In this document: positions 12,301 through 24,300 of the stretch, in pieces
Numbering within the stretch: position 1 is the stretch's first letter
Layout of the letters: each line of letters begins with the position of its first letter
Assembly: GCF_028583425.1 (NCBI RefSeq)
Contig: NC_072800.1
Location: 94,829,001-94,893,000 of the forward strand
Length of the DNA stretch: 64,000 nt
Reading direction: 5' to 3'
DNA from: Eublepharis macularius
Lineage: Eukaryota > Chordata > Lepidosauria > Squamata > Eublepharidae
Notes under the pieces: generated by a model
Databases searched by the model: none
Seen by the model: only the letters and a program-made list of their open reading frames with translations
Told to the model about the DNA's origin: nothing
Position numbers and translations under genes: made by a program

Positions 12301-15300
12301 AGAGCGAGGATTTGATCCCAGATCTCCGGACCCTAGTCTGAAACTTTAACCACTATACCACACTGCTTTCCATGGGGTGGCTGCTGTTAAATAGTAGTGA
12401 GCAGCTGGGCCTGGGTGAGTCATGGAACTAACGTGGTATCAAGTGGTCTGGGGGTTGCTGCCAGGCCTGTGTGTGCCCTCAAAGGCCAGAGGAGTCCCGG
12501 GAAGGGCCCATTCCCTTACCTTCCACTGACAGAAACCCAAGCAAAATTGTGGTTGCCTAGCAACAGCCAGTGAGGGCATTTGTTTCTTCAAACTACATGA
12601 ACTTCTTTTTATATTTGGGGTTTTTTAGGGGGGGGAATTAGGTTTCAGATTTTTCTGCAAAGTGGGGGCGTTTTTGAGGTTTGGGCAAAGATCTGTCTTA
12701 TATATTAATGGCTCCGATATCTCGATTAAAGTATCCACAGATCCAGTCATGTTGAGAATTAGATATATTGATTTTTGATGCATCAGTGAAGTAGCACAGG
12801 GTCGCAGATGAGGAGCCCGGGTCCCTTGCGGTGCCACGGAGGGCGCTGGGGCCCAGCAGCTGGGCACAGATATCGAACTATGCACAGCCAGGCACCATCC
12901 AAGCCTTCCAGCACCCTCTGTAACATCACAAGGGATCCAGAGGTGCGTGCTTTTCATTGTTGTTGTGATGCCGCTGCTTTTAGTGACGTTTACATGGTTT
13001 TAAAGCTGTGTTGCCATTGCAGAGTGAACAAAAGAGGCAGGGGTGTTTTAAATAAATGAATATCTGGCATTGTGCACCACATCTGACTCGGTTAGGGCTA
13101 ATAAACATTTGGGGACCTGTGACATAATCCCAAGGTTCAATATGAATCAAAAGCAGGGCTTTTTTTCAGCTGGAATGCAGTGGAACGGAGTTCCGGAACC
13201 TCTTGAAAATGGTCACATGGCCGGTGGCCCCGCCCCCTGATCTCCAGACAGAGGGGAGTTGAGATCGCCCTCCGTTCTGCAGCGCGGAGGGCAATCTCAA
13301 CTCCCCTCTGTCTGGAGATCAGGGGGCGGGGCCACCGGCCATGTGACCATTTTTCTCGGAGGGCAACCCACTGAGTTCCACCACCTCTTTTCCCAGAAAA
13401 AAAGCCCTGCTCAAGAGTGCCACTTAGGGCTTCTAATAAATGCTAGAAATGTAAGAAGCATGAGGGCTCCCTCTATCATATGTGGTGGTCATGTGAGGTA
13501 GCCAGGCAGTACTGGGGTGAAATAATAAGAGAAATGAGTGAAATTTTACAATTTCAAATAAATAAGAACCCAGAACTCCTGCTACTAAACTTGGGAATGG
13601 AGGGAATTCCAGCCCATCATAGGACGTTAATATTTTATATGACAGCAGCAGCTAGACTTTTGTATGCGCAGAAATGGAAAGTACAAGAAGTGCCAACTAT
13701 TGAAGATTGGATCTACAAATTGCTGTATATGGCTGAAATGGACAAGATGACAAGAAAACTGAGAGATCTGGACTCAGGGCAGTTTAACACAGACTGGGAG
13801 AAGCTGAAACAATATCTGGAGAAGAAATGGGAGGTGGGAGGAAAACTGTGGCAGTTTGAGAACTACTGAAGTATAATAAAAGTATAAAAAAGAGGGGTGA
13901 CTTTACCGGGGGAGGAAGAGAAAAGTGAATTCATAAGCAGTTAGATTAATAGATGGATATATATATAGATATGTATAGGTTAACTGATAGAACATTGAAT
14001 AATTAATGATAAGGTTTAAACATGAGGATTGAGTAACTAACAATATTTTCTTTCTTTGATAAGATTTATATGCACCAAACTGAATGTACAGAAGAGTCAA
14101 ATTGATTGATTGATTATGTGGTGAGCTATATAGAATTACCATAAAAAGATGAAATGAGTAATATATAGAGAACAAATCAAATTGTTTGATTTGTTTGATT
14201 TAAATGTGGGAAATTTTTATGTTTTATGATATATAGGTTTATGATATATAGAAATATTTAAAACTGGAAAATGGGATAAATTGTTTATCTAAAGACGTAC
14301 AGTTTGGGTGTATAACAAGAAAAGTAGTTAAAGATGTACTGCTTAACATAATGGAGAATGTATATCTGTTTTAGACAGAGGAATTTAATAGAAGTAAGGG
14401 AAAAGGGACAAAGGGTGGGAAAGCTGTTGGAAGTCAACAAAAGGGGGGGAAAGGGAGGGGGTTAGAAATGAAAAATTTGGGGAAAATTGAATGTAATGTA
14501 AAAATAAAAATATTCTAACCCAATAAAAATTTTTTCAAAAAAAAAAAAAAAGAGTGCCACTTAGGGCGTCTGGGTTCTTGGGCCCCCAGGGCTTACATGA
14601 GAATAACGCTTTATCCTCCATTCCAGGTAGGGGCTACCTGGTCAATTTAATCCTTTTTGACAAAGGGCAACCAGGTTGGGCCAGATTCCCTTTTTGTCAG
14701 GGAAACGCAGAGCCCTCAAAATGGGGGGACCATCTTGTAATATTTCTCTGATTGGCGGAAATAGTCTCTGACATCAGAGATGGAGCTTTGCTGGGGACTG
14801 GTTAGACCCGCTAATCGATCTCACAGAGGAAGCTCGCTTAGGTCAGTCTTTATTACCCATAAATATCCGGGAGCTCCGGACTTTCCGTTGTTCCCACTTT
14901 GAAACAGCGTAACATCTGGAGACGCTGAGATCAATGGGCCAGGGGTTAAGGACCCCTCCACTGTCTGGGTACTGCAAGCAAATCTGTACATGCTCTGAGG
15001 AACCTGCTACAACCTAGGTAAAGTGTACTTAGTGGAGTTAGCTCAACATTATTGTTTTTATTTGAGAGACTGCGCTGTGTAATAGTGTGCTTGTCCTTGT
15101 ATTTTGTATTTTTGTCCCCTTTCCTTCCACTTTTGAATCCACCCACCATTCCCGCCCCCCCCCTATAAAACCTCCTTTCTATAAAGACATTTTTTTGCTT
15201 CCTTATCCCTTTGTACAATACTTTGTTCTGGGATATTTCTCTGACTCTTTTCCCTGCATGCCAGATCACCTGGGCACTACCTAGTTTGCAATAAGGTGTT

Positions 15301-18300
15301 TTTCAAGGTTTCCACCCTGTTATTTGCTATTTTGTTAGGCGTGAGATGGAAAAACAGCTTCTCGTCCCTGAGTGGCGGCAACCAGTTACCGGGATGCTTC
15401 CTAGCTCAATTCCACGTGCTCAGAGAGGGTGCTTCACCCAGTTCTTTGGCCTCCTTCCATCTCCAACAATCCCCGCCTACATCAAACTCCTAACAGTTCC
15501 TTGCTTAGGCAGAGCATTGATATTCGCACATCTGAATGCTGCCCCTGCAGCAGTTCTATATGGGAGATTCCGCAATAGGCCTCACTTGGACAGACTTTGT
15601 CAATGCAACTTGCAAAAGGTTGGTTCTTTGTCCCATATGATATTGGAACGCCCTCGTTACAATCTTTACTGTGAACTGTGGATTACTTCTGTTTTAACTA
15701 AACTACCTCCTACTGTATCAAAAGATAATATCGTTTCTTATTTGCTGGTGGATAGAGACCCAAGGACCCCGCAGGATCAAAGGAGCTTGAAAGAAAAGGA
15801 AAGTTGCTTTCCATGGAAACCTTCGCCTGAGGAAGTTCCCAGCAAGAAAAGCCATTCCCCCCCCTTCCTAATTGTAACAGGCCCCCGCTGAGAAGAAACT
15901 GGAATGTGCTGGGAATCTTTTGGTGCCCCTATCAGCTTCTTGTCATTCCTACCCGCTGGAATCTTCTAGCTCAGTTCAGGAACTGCTTGTCCGCTACAGG
16001 TCTCTACTGGGAAATATTGGGGCGAAGGCCTTTTCTATGGTCAGCCCCTCACCTTTCTGCATCCGTGGCTCCCCTTCTGGCACTGCAGCACCATTGATAG
16101 AGACGCTCTGGCCCTGAGCCTCTACGGAGTCCAGACCAAACAGCATGCGGAGGGCCTGCCGGGAAGAGAGGGGGAATCGAGAAGCACAGCCTCGCCTCGT
16201 CCCTTGGCACTTCGCTCCCTGCTCAGGTGGCTTTCCTGCTGCCTTCCCAGACCCAGGGGAGCAAGCGACTATTGACACAGCCGGAGGGGGCCATTTCTGT
16301 GTAGTGAGTGTCCCACCACCCACGTGAGGAACCAGGCTGCCTGGCGCATTCATACAAACACACACATCAAAGCATGTACTTTTGAATGAGCAACAGCAAT
16401 CTCCTAGCCCCTAACGTGCTGGAGAAAAGCTGGAGAAAAAATGGTGACTGTCAGCAGTCGACAGAGAATGTCTCTTGGGCGGACGCCACTGAAAGGAATG
16501 GAAACGCTGCAGGATCTCTGGAGACAGATCCCAAGAGGATCTTCTGTCCAGAGTGGGGGCAGATCCCACCCACTCCTTCTTGGCCTTATCCCTCGAAAGG
16601 TCCAGCAAGGGTCAGCTTGTCCATATCCTGTTCATGCCCCCGCCCTCATACCCCAGCTCCTTTCCTTGCCCCTCCCTCAATTCTTCAAAAATCCATCTTC
16701 AGCTTTGGAAAGAATAAAGATTGCTGGCCAAATGAATGCAGACTGACACTCGCAGATCGCTTGTGCCATTTCCCATTTCCTAGACTGGCAGATAAAACGG
16801 GGCTTCAAGAGAGGCGAGCCCAGGCCCCGCTCTAACCTCTGCGTCAGGACGAGGCAAGGGGAAGCCCTCTTTCTGGGCTTATTGGGCTCGTTTTCTGAGG
16901 CTTCTTACGGCACCTGCTCTTTCTCTCCTGTGGTGGCTCTTACCCTGTGGCAGAAGCCAGGCAAGCAGCCCTCCCGGCTGGAGGAGATTTGGACGGCCCA
17001 AGTGCCATCAGACGCGGCAGCAAAAGTGTACGTGCAGTCCCCATGGAAGCGGAAGTGTTTGCCATCGAAGCTGCGGTAGTGGACCCCGGCCCAGGTCATG
17101 CAGGTGGCAAAGGGGTGCCGGCGATGTCCCAAATGGACTGGAAGCGCTGAGGGGGCCGATGGCCGGAGAAGGAAAGGGGAAGGCAGATCACCTGGGAAGA
17201 AAGAGGGCTGCGGGTTATCAACGGTGCAGTGAGCCAGTGCAGTGAGTCTTGGGCTAGGAGCTAGAAGACCCAGGTTCAGAATCCCCAGTCTGGGCCAAAC
17301 ATCGGAGAAAAAGCGAAAGCACTCGCTTTATTAGTGCCCATCTGGAATCAGCCTAGGTGTGATGGCGTCCCCGTGGCCACTGTGAGGCTATCGCCACTGC
17401 CACTTAAAGTCATTTAAAGATGTTGCCTGCCTGGGCCTACAGCATGGCTCTCGCGCACACACACACCCCCTGCAACTTTCCAAGTGCTGAAACAGCTGCT
17501 CTTGGGGGGGGCAGCCATTCTGGCATCTGGTGAGGCACGAGGAGTGTCCCTTTGCCTGCCATGCTGCGGGCCCAGTTGAGGCTGGGGCCTTGCAGCATTT
17601 TTAAATGCTATAGAACGGCTTGCCTGAGGAAGGCAGGAGACACCCCCCCCCCCACTCTCTGGCCTTCTGTAAACGATGCAAAACTGAATTATTCAAAAGG
17701 GCTTTTTGCACAGACAGGAGGGCTGAGCTCCAAGAGATGCTTCACTAATGAGTAGGGACCACAGACTTCACTACTATGGTGCCTTACATCTTATCTGCTG
17801 CTTTAAGTAGTTGCTCCTAGGTACTGCCTGCCGCTTTAAGTATGGCCCCACTGGGTAGTTCTATGTTGTCTAATGGCAGTCCTAGAATTGCTTATGCTCC
17901 ATTTCAGCAGTTCTTGGATTTTTGCTAATGTTATATCCTTGTAAACTTGCGTTGGTTTAGCCTATGGCATTGTTTATGGAAATGTCCTAATGTCCTAACT
18001 GTGCTCATCTCACTCTATGTAATCCGCCTTGAGTGTCAGTGAGAAAGGCGGACTATAAATGACATAAATAAATGACTTTAAAACGGTGTCGATGTCCCTC
18101 TGGCAGCCACGAGGACGCCACCACATCTAATTGGGCCCTCTGCCGTGGAAACTCACTGGGTGACCTTGGGCCAGTCACAACTCTCAGCTGAAGCTACCTC
18201 ACAAGGTTGGTGTAAGGATAAAATGGAGGAGAGTAGTGTAGCAACGTAAGCTGCTTGGGGTCCTCAAAGGGGAGAACAACAGGGTATAAATGAAGTAAGT

Positions 18301-21300
18301 AAGCAAGCCAGCAAAAGAGGCGAGTGAGCCATTTGGGATCGGGACCTTGATGGGGAGATGGGGAATGGGTTTAGCACAGAGTTGGCCTAAACATGCTACA
18401 AGGTGGGCAGGGCTGGCCCACCCTCCGTCCCTGGCCGAGCAGCTGCACCCCATGAGGAGCTTCCAGAGCAGCGGAGAGCACGGGGCCAGACCTCCGTCCT
18501 GGGGCCAAACTCACATGGAGAACGTGGTGACTCGTCGTGACCAGTTCTTAAGTCCCTTTGCAGGAGGCAAACAAGGTCAGGAACGCAACTCTAGGGAGGG
18601 AGGGAGGGTTTACCTTTCCCTGCTGCCGTTTCCCCCCAAATCAAGCATCCTGCCACCCAAGCCTTTGCCCCCTGACGCCCATCTCTTTCCCAGGCTTATC
18701 TGGTCCTTCCAACCTCTCCTAGGCCCATGCCGCCAGCAGCAATCTGCTCCAAACCGAGCAGCCCTTTTCTCCAGGGGAACCGTTCTCTCTCGTCTGGAGA
18801 TTAGAGGTAACTCTGGGAGCTCTCCAGGCCTCACCTGGAGGTTGGCAATAGCGGGGGCCAAATGCTGAGCTGTGGCCTCTGGGGTCAGCAGTAGCAGCTT
18901 CCTCCCCCCTCCCCCCCAGCAAGGTTGCCAACTCCTTGTGGCCCAGTCGGGCGGGAGGGAGGCCTGTGGTGAGAGCCAGTTTGGCGTAGTTGTTAAGAGT
19001 GATTATTGTATTATTGTGTGTGTGTAAAGCATGCCCTTGCACTCGTGCCAGAAACGTCATTTTCCAGCAAAACGGGTGGGTGCAGGAGCACGTGTGCGCT
19101 TTGTGTGCGTGCAGGGGGCAAGTGCCTGCCCTCCCCCTCCCACCTGGTTTAGTCCCCAGGGGACCTAGCAACCCGAGAGCCAGCCAAGCAGCTGGGAGGG
19201 ACCTGCAGAGGCCCCAGAGGGACAGGAAAGGGGTCTGGCTCCTCGGCTGGCGTCCCAGTGTTGAACAGCATTGTCCATGTTTGTGCCTTACGTGCATGGG
19301 TCCTGCTACGGTTCCCCATCCCTCCTTGTTGAATTAGACTCTCCTTGCATTTTAAGTTCTGCTTGTGAACATTTACAGGTGATTGGAGAGTGTAAGGAGG
19401 TTGTTTTGAAAATGCAACCCCCCCTTTTTGCCTACTAACCCTAACCCCCTTGCCCCTTGTTGGGAAGTTGAGGCCAGTGGGATGGAGCCAGCAGCCCTGC
19501 TTTCTTTTTTGTTACTCTCCCTCCCCCCACCCACAGTTAACCAGCCCAGATCCCATCATTTCTTCCGAATAAGGTTGGTGGGAGAAGGTCAAATTAGTGA
19601 CACGTTCCACGAGGCTCTTGCAGTCGCTGCCCCGATTCCCTGTCAAGGGCAATCTGAAGTCTCTCTGGCCCAGCTTCATGTTTCCTACAGTGGCCAAAGA
19701 GATGGTCCTGGAAAGTCTACAAGCAGCAGGGCGTGGAGGAAGAAGCACCCGCCCCCCCTGCTGTCGCCTCCCCCAGCAGATGGGACGGCGCTTTGGCCAG
19801 CTAGGGGCCCTGCTGCCTTTGGCGTCTTGGGCCCAGGGAGGGCCTTCAGGCTGTCCCCCCTCTTTGGCCCTGGCTGCACAACTGTCTTCTCTTGATCTTA
19901 TGCCATGTCAATGGCTTGGGTTTTCATGAAAGAAAGACGTGACGACCCCCCCCCCCCCAATCCACCTTTCTCGGACACGGAGGAGCAGCTGAAGCAGAGG
20001 TTGGAGGAGGCGTTTTTCCAGCTGTGCCCTCCCAGGCGGGTGCAGCACTCGTCTACGCCGACCACGGAGAAGTTCTGCCACCCTGGCACGGCCTGGCACT
20101 GCCAGGTAGGAAAGCAGTGCCCCGTCAGCTCCTTTCCTGGAAGGCGGCAGGAAGAGAGGGGAAAGGCGGGGCCGAAAGGAGGGTCAGGGACCCGCAAAAC
20201 TCGCTCTTCTTAGACATTTCAGATCCTATCAGGCAGGCAACGATTCACCCCACAAGTCTATATCACCCCCCATGTAATGTGGGTGTTCCACTGCAAACGA
20301 AAACGTGCAACTGCAAACGTATAAAAACGAAAACTGAAATGGATATATAGTGTAAAAGTGACACTATTCACTGTTCTTCGTTTTAAATATTTTCTCCGGA
20401 GGGATTCTGCTGCTGTTCTACTCCTGAACTACCAGTACTTAGTGAAGTATGGATTTTCCCCCCCCCCCGCCGCCCTTTACCGCTGGTAACATGCCGAATG
20501 AAGCTCTCAAAGATCTTTCCCCCTTCCATTATTTAGCTAGTTTGGTGTAGTGGTTAAGAGCACGGGACTCTAATCTGGAGAGCCGGGTTTGATTCCCCAC
20601 TCCTCCACAAAGCCAGCTGGGTGACCTTGGGCAAGTCACAGTTCTCTTGAGCTCTCTTAGCCCCACCCACCTCACAGGGTGATTGTTGTGGGGTAATAAT
20701 AACACTTTGTAAACCGCTCTGAGTGGGCATTAAGTTGTCCTGAAGGGCGGTATATAAATCGAATGTTATTATTATTATTATTCAATCTGCTTGACGCCCA
20801 CACCAGGTTACTGAAACACATTTTTTGTTCTGTCTAAATACCCCAAAGGCACTCGAACTGTGACTACAGCGAAGAGAGCGTCACGATGCCAAAGGCGCAT
20901 TATTCTCCCCCTTGGCCCTGAGAGGGGCTCGGAAGCGTGGAGGCTGCAGCTCTGGCTCTGGCCACTAGTGGAATGTCACAGAGCCCGACGCACGCCCTGC
21001 AGAGCAGGAAAGGGAGCATCCAGCTGCACGTAGGGGACGCAGAAGCTGCCAGCAGAGGCGCCACGGCCCGCTGTCCGACTGCCCCCCCAGCTCCAGCCTC
21101 CCCCCCCCAGCCTTACCTTCTGAGCAGTGGGGTCCGCTCCAGCCCTCGCAACAAGCACGCACCGTGCGGTTCCAGACGAGGGGTCTGGTGTCCTCAGGCC
21201 TGTAGCGGGGAAAGGAACAACCAGCGACAGACCCATGCAGAAGGCAGTAGGTTTTCGCTCTCTCAAGGAAAGAAAGTACTTACAGGGTTTATTGAAATAT

Positions 21301-24300
21301 CCTTGAAACTGACTGTACTGACTCACACTGTGTAATCTGCCTTGAGTCTCAGTGAGACAGGCAGACTAGAAGTAAGTAAGTAAGTAAAAATAATTTCTTT
21401 TAAGTTTTCATATTGTTGGGTGCGTTATGTAGATGTTTACAATATTTGACTAGTACCTAAGATATTGTTTGCAGGAGTGCAGAACTCAGTGCCTGGGACT
21501 TAGCCTGGCCAGCCCCACAGGAGGCAGGTTCTGCCCCCTGACTTCAGGGAACAGCTCATTCTTCTGCAGGCCCAAGTCAAAGCAAGAACATCCGGCAGCA
21601 CTCAGGGGCCACCGGAGAAGGCCCTGCAGATCCTGAAGCACATGCCCCGGACTTCCTTTTCTTCACTTCCATGTGGTTGGATTCTGCAGTGGTCAGAGTG
21701 CCCTTTTTAAGGGTGTTGATAGGGTTGCCAGCTCCAGGTTGAGAAATTCCTGGAGACTTGGAAGTAGATCCTGGGGAGGGCAGGGTTCAGGGAGGGGAGG
21801 GATCTCAGTGGGGTATAATGCCGGAGAGTCCACCTTCCAAAGTAGCCGTTTCTCCAGGGGAACTGATTTTTGTAGTCAGGAGATCAGTTGTAATTCCAGG
21901 AGATCTCTAGGCCCCTCCTGGAATCTGGCAACCCAATATAGAGGGAAATAATTGTAGACAAATAGGATTATTACCAACTTTTTACTGCAACCTAATCCCG
22001 CACCACAGAGGACTTAGCCATGTTAGTCTGTAACTGCAAAATAGTAAATACTCCAGTAGCACCTTTAAGACTAACCAACTTTATTGAGGCATAAACTTTC
22101 GAGAACCACAGCTCTCTTCGTTACATGCCTCTGATGAAGAGAGCTGTGGTTCTCGAAAGCTTATGCTACAATAAAGTTGGTTAGTCTTAAAGGTGCAACT
22201 GGACTCTTGACTATTTTACTCCTGCATCGTTAATGGAAATGGGACCTGCAGGTATTAGGGGGTGCGAAGGCTGGTCTCCTTGTGAGGAGGAGCTTCGTGT
22301 GCTGATTTCTGAACAGCAGGGAGCTGTACAGGGCCAAGCCGCGTCCCCAGCCACTGGGCAACTTTTCGGCCAAACAACCGGGACATTCGAGAGACCATTC
22401 GAGGCTGTGACTTTTCTCTGGAAAACTCAAACATATTCAGGAGAAGCACAGAACCATTCACCGCAGCTCTCGCTGGGCGTGACACTGGAGTCTGTTGCAG
22501 CACAAATCCAAAGGAGGGTCTCCTGGTACTTTGGGTGCATATTGTTATTCTAGCAGCTGCTTTCACAGACCACAGCCTGTTTATTTTTTCAAGCTTCCTA
22601 GCAGTGCTGCGCTAATTTAACATCTGCAGCGTAACAAAAACCCTGTGGTCTTCATTGTGCACTGAACGATTAGAATCCAATCCATACTGATGAATGCTAG
22701 CTCATCAATATTACACTGAAGGCATCCTTTGAAGTAGCTTTCCCAGGGAATGGCCAACGAGTGATTGTGTGTGTGCCAGAGAGAGACAGAGATAGAGACA
22801 GAGACAGAGAGAGAGAGAGTCTGCCTGTCCGTCAGTCAGTGAATGGAGGTTAGCAGCAGAGGGTGTTGCTGGGAAACTGGAAAAGATTCTCTGGGTTCCT
22901 TCCTATCATTTGGTATTCTGTATTTGAAAAGCCAGTCGCTAAGGAGGGTGTGTGTGTGTCAAAATTACTATGACTGGTATTGTGGTTGTGATTCTTTTGT
23001 TCTTCCATAGCGATATTTCTCAGGCAGAAGGCTGCAGCCTCTGTGATGTCCAGATTGCTCTTTTATGCAAGAAAAATGTTTTGTTTCTCCTAAATTATTT
23101 TTCAGATTCCATGCCTGAATTAGCCCCCAGGCGGGGGTCATATGTGCATCAGATGTAAGCAGGCTCAAGTCTATGAAAGTTTGTGCCATAAAACATCTCT
23201 TTGCCTTTGATGCCCCACAAGATTGTGGGCTGTTGTGCTGCACCCTTTGCTAGCCCCCCATACCTTCTCTCACTCCACCCCCCCCCCCCCGCTGCAAATG
23301 CACTCACTTGTAGATGTAGCACAGGGCAGTGCTGGATCCCACTTGGGCATGGGAGTGGGGGAGGCCTTCCTCTCTGCTGTACGCTTGGTGCATCCTGCCA
23401 TGGTCCAGATGCCAGCCCGCCATATTGTACTGGTAGACATCGGAGCAGGGCACCACTTCCTCACGCCGGGGGGTGACCACTTCCTCCTCCATCACCTGAA
23501 CCGTCCTGTCGCACCACCGCCTGCAGCCAGCAAGAGGCACCCCTTAGGACTGGGGCTAGACTATAGCCCCAACCTTGGTGCCCGTTTTCAGTTCCCGCTG
23601 TGAACTGACAAATCCAGAACTAGGCCAGATCGGATCAGAATGAGGTCCATTTGCCTTTCCACAGCCACCAGCCATGTGCCTCTGGGAAGCAGCACAAGTG
23701 AAGGCTCGCCAGCAACCACCGATAGTCAAAGCTCACTGCTTTTTGTGTTATGGAAATACATCTGGGATTTATGTAAATACATTCGCTCCTTACATTGAAA
23801 AGCCTTCTTAGAACCTAACGACTGATTACATTTCCTTTACATCTGCACTGAGACCCATTGATCAGACATGTGCTCCGAGTGCCATGCTCAGAACTCAGTT
23901 GCCAGGTGCACAGGGGCTATGCAGAATGGGGCTGTGTTGCACTGAGAGGGGGGGCTTAAGCCTTCCCCCCCATTTCCCCCCTTCTCCATTTCCAGACCTG
24001 AAGTAACACCTCCCCCCCCCCAGAGGTTGCTTTTTACCATGCCGGGGAAACATTTGTTGGTATTTAAATATGGCCCCGCTGCCCCTGCCGCTTTGAGGGT
24101 TTCAGCATCTTCCCCACTTCTGGAAACTCTCGTTGAATCAACACAGAAAACAAAACCTACAATATTTGTTTATAAATACTTGAGGCCGGTTAATAAATGT
24201 GATATACACTCTCAGAGATTAATGGAAAGCTGAGCTAGATCGCTCAGTTCTGCCACAGCAATGAGACATGGCTTTAAGTCTTATACCTGCAGCTACTATG

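Larger units (their letters stand above)
11276..16052 (-). other. SSPO intron 6 (4.8 kb), repeat-filled
   Basis: Largest intron of the seen part. It holds a MITE half copy (11835-11940), a SINE (12150-12375), a hAT-type hairpin element (13154-13409), an L1 insertion with target-site duplication (13431-14550), and a LINE fragment at about 15490-15770. The stretch 14570-15300 is unclassified interspersed-looking sequence. No host exon was recognised. Confidence 0.7.
17192..19965 (-). other. SSPO intron 4
   Basis: Contains SINE pieces (17222-17300; 18120-18300), a LINE-type tail (about 17960-18070, ending AAAGGCGGACTATAAATGA), a GGTTGCCAAC-family piece (about 18758-18935) and a G-run next to the exon 4 donor. 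No exon was recognised. Confidence 0.65.
21200..23307 (-). other. SSPO intron 2
   Basis: Contains a LINE-type tail (21310-21390), a GGGTTGCCA-TIR element (21721-21934), an inverted repeat (22015-22215) and a GAGA microsatellite (22786-22820). The rest is unrecognised. Confidence 0.65.

Noticed and set aside
14570-15300. Interspersed-looking block considered as a possible LTR
   Set aside because: No paired terminal repeats, primer-binding site or coding part could be recognised, so no such element is claimed.
20535-20610. tRNA gene suggested by A- and B-box motifs
   Set aside because: The match is limited to a SINE head present in many copies, without a full cloverleaf.
22015-22215. Repeated palindromes considered as a CRISPR-like or regulatory array
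   Set aside because: Copies are scattered, differ in spacer and orientation, and have the arm structure of foldback transposons in a vertebrate genome.
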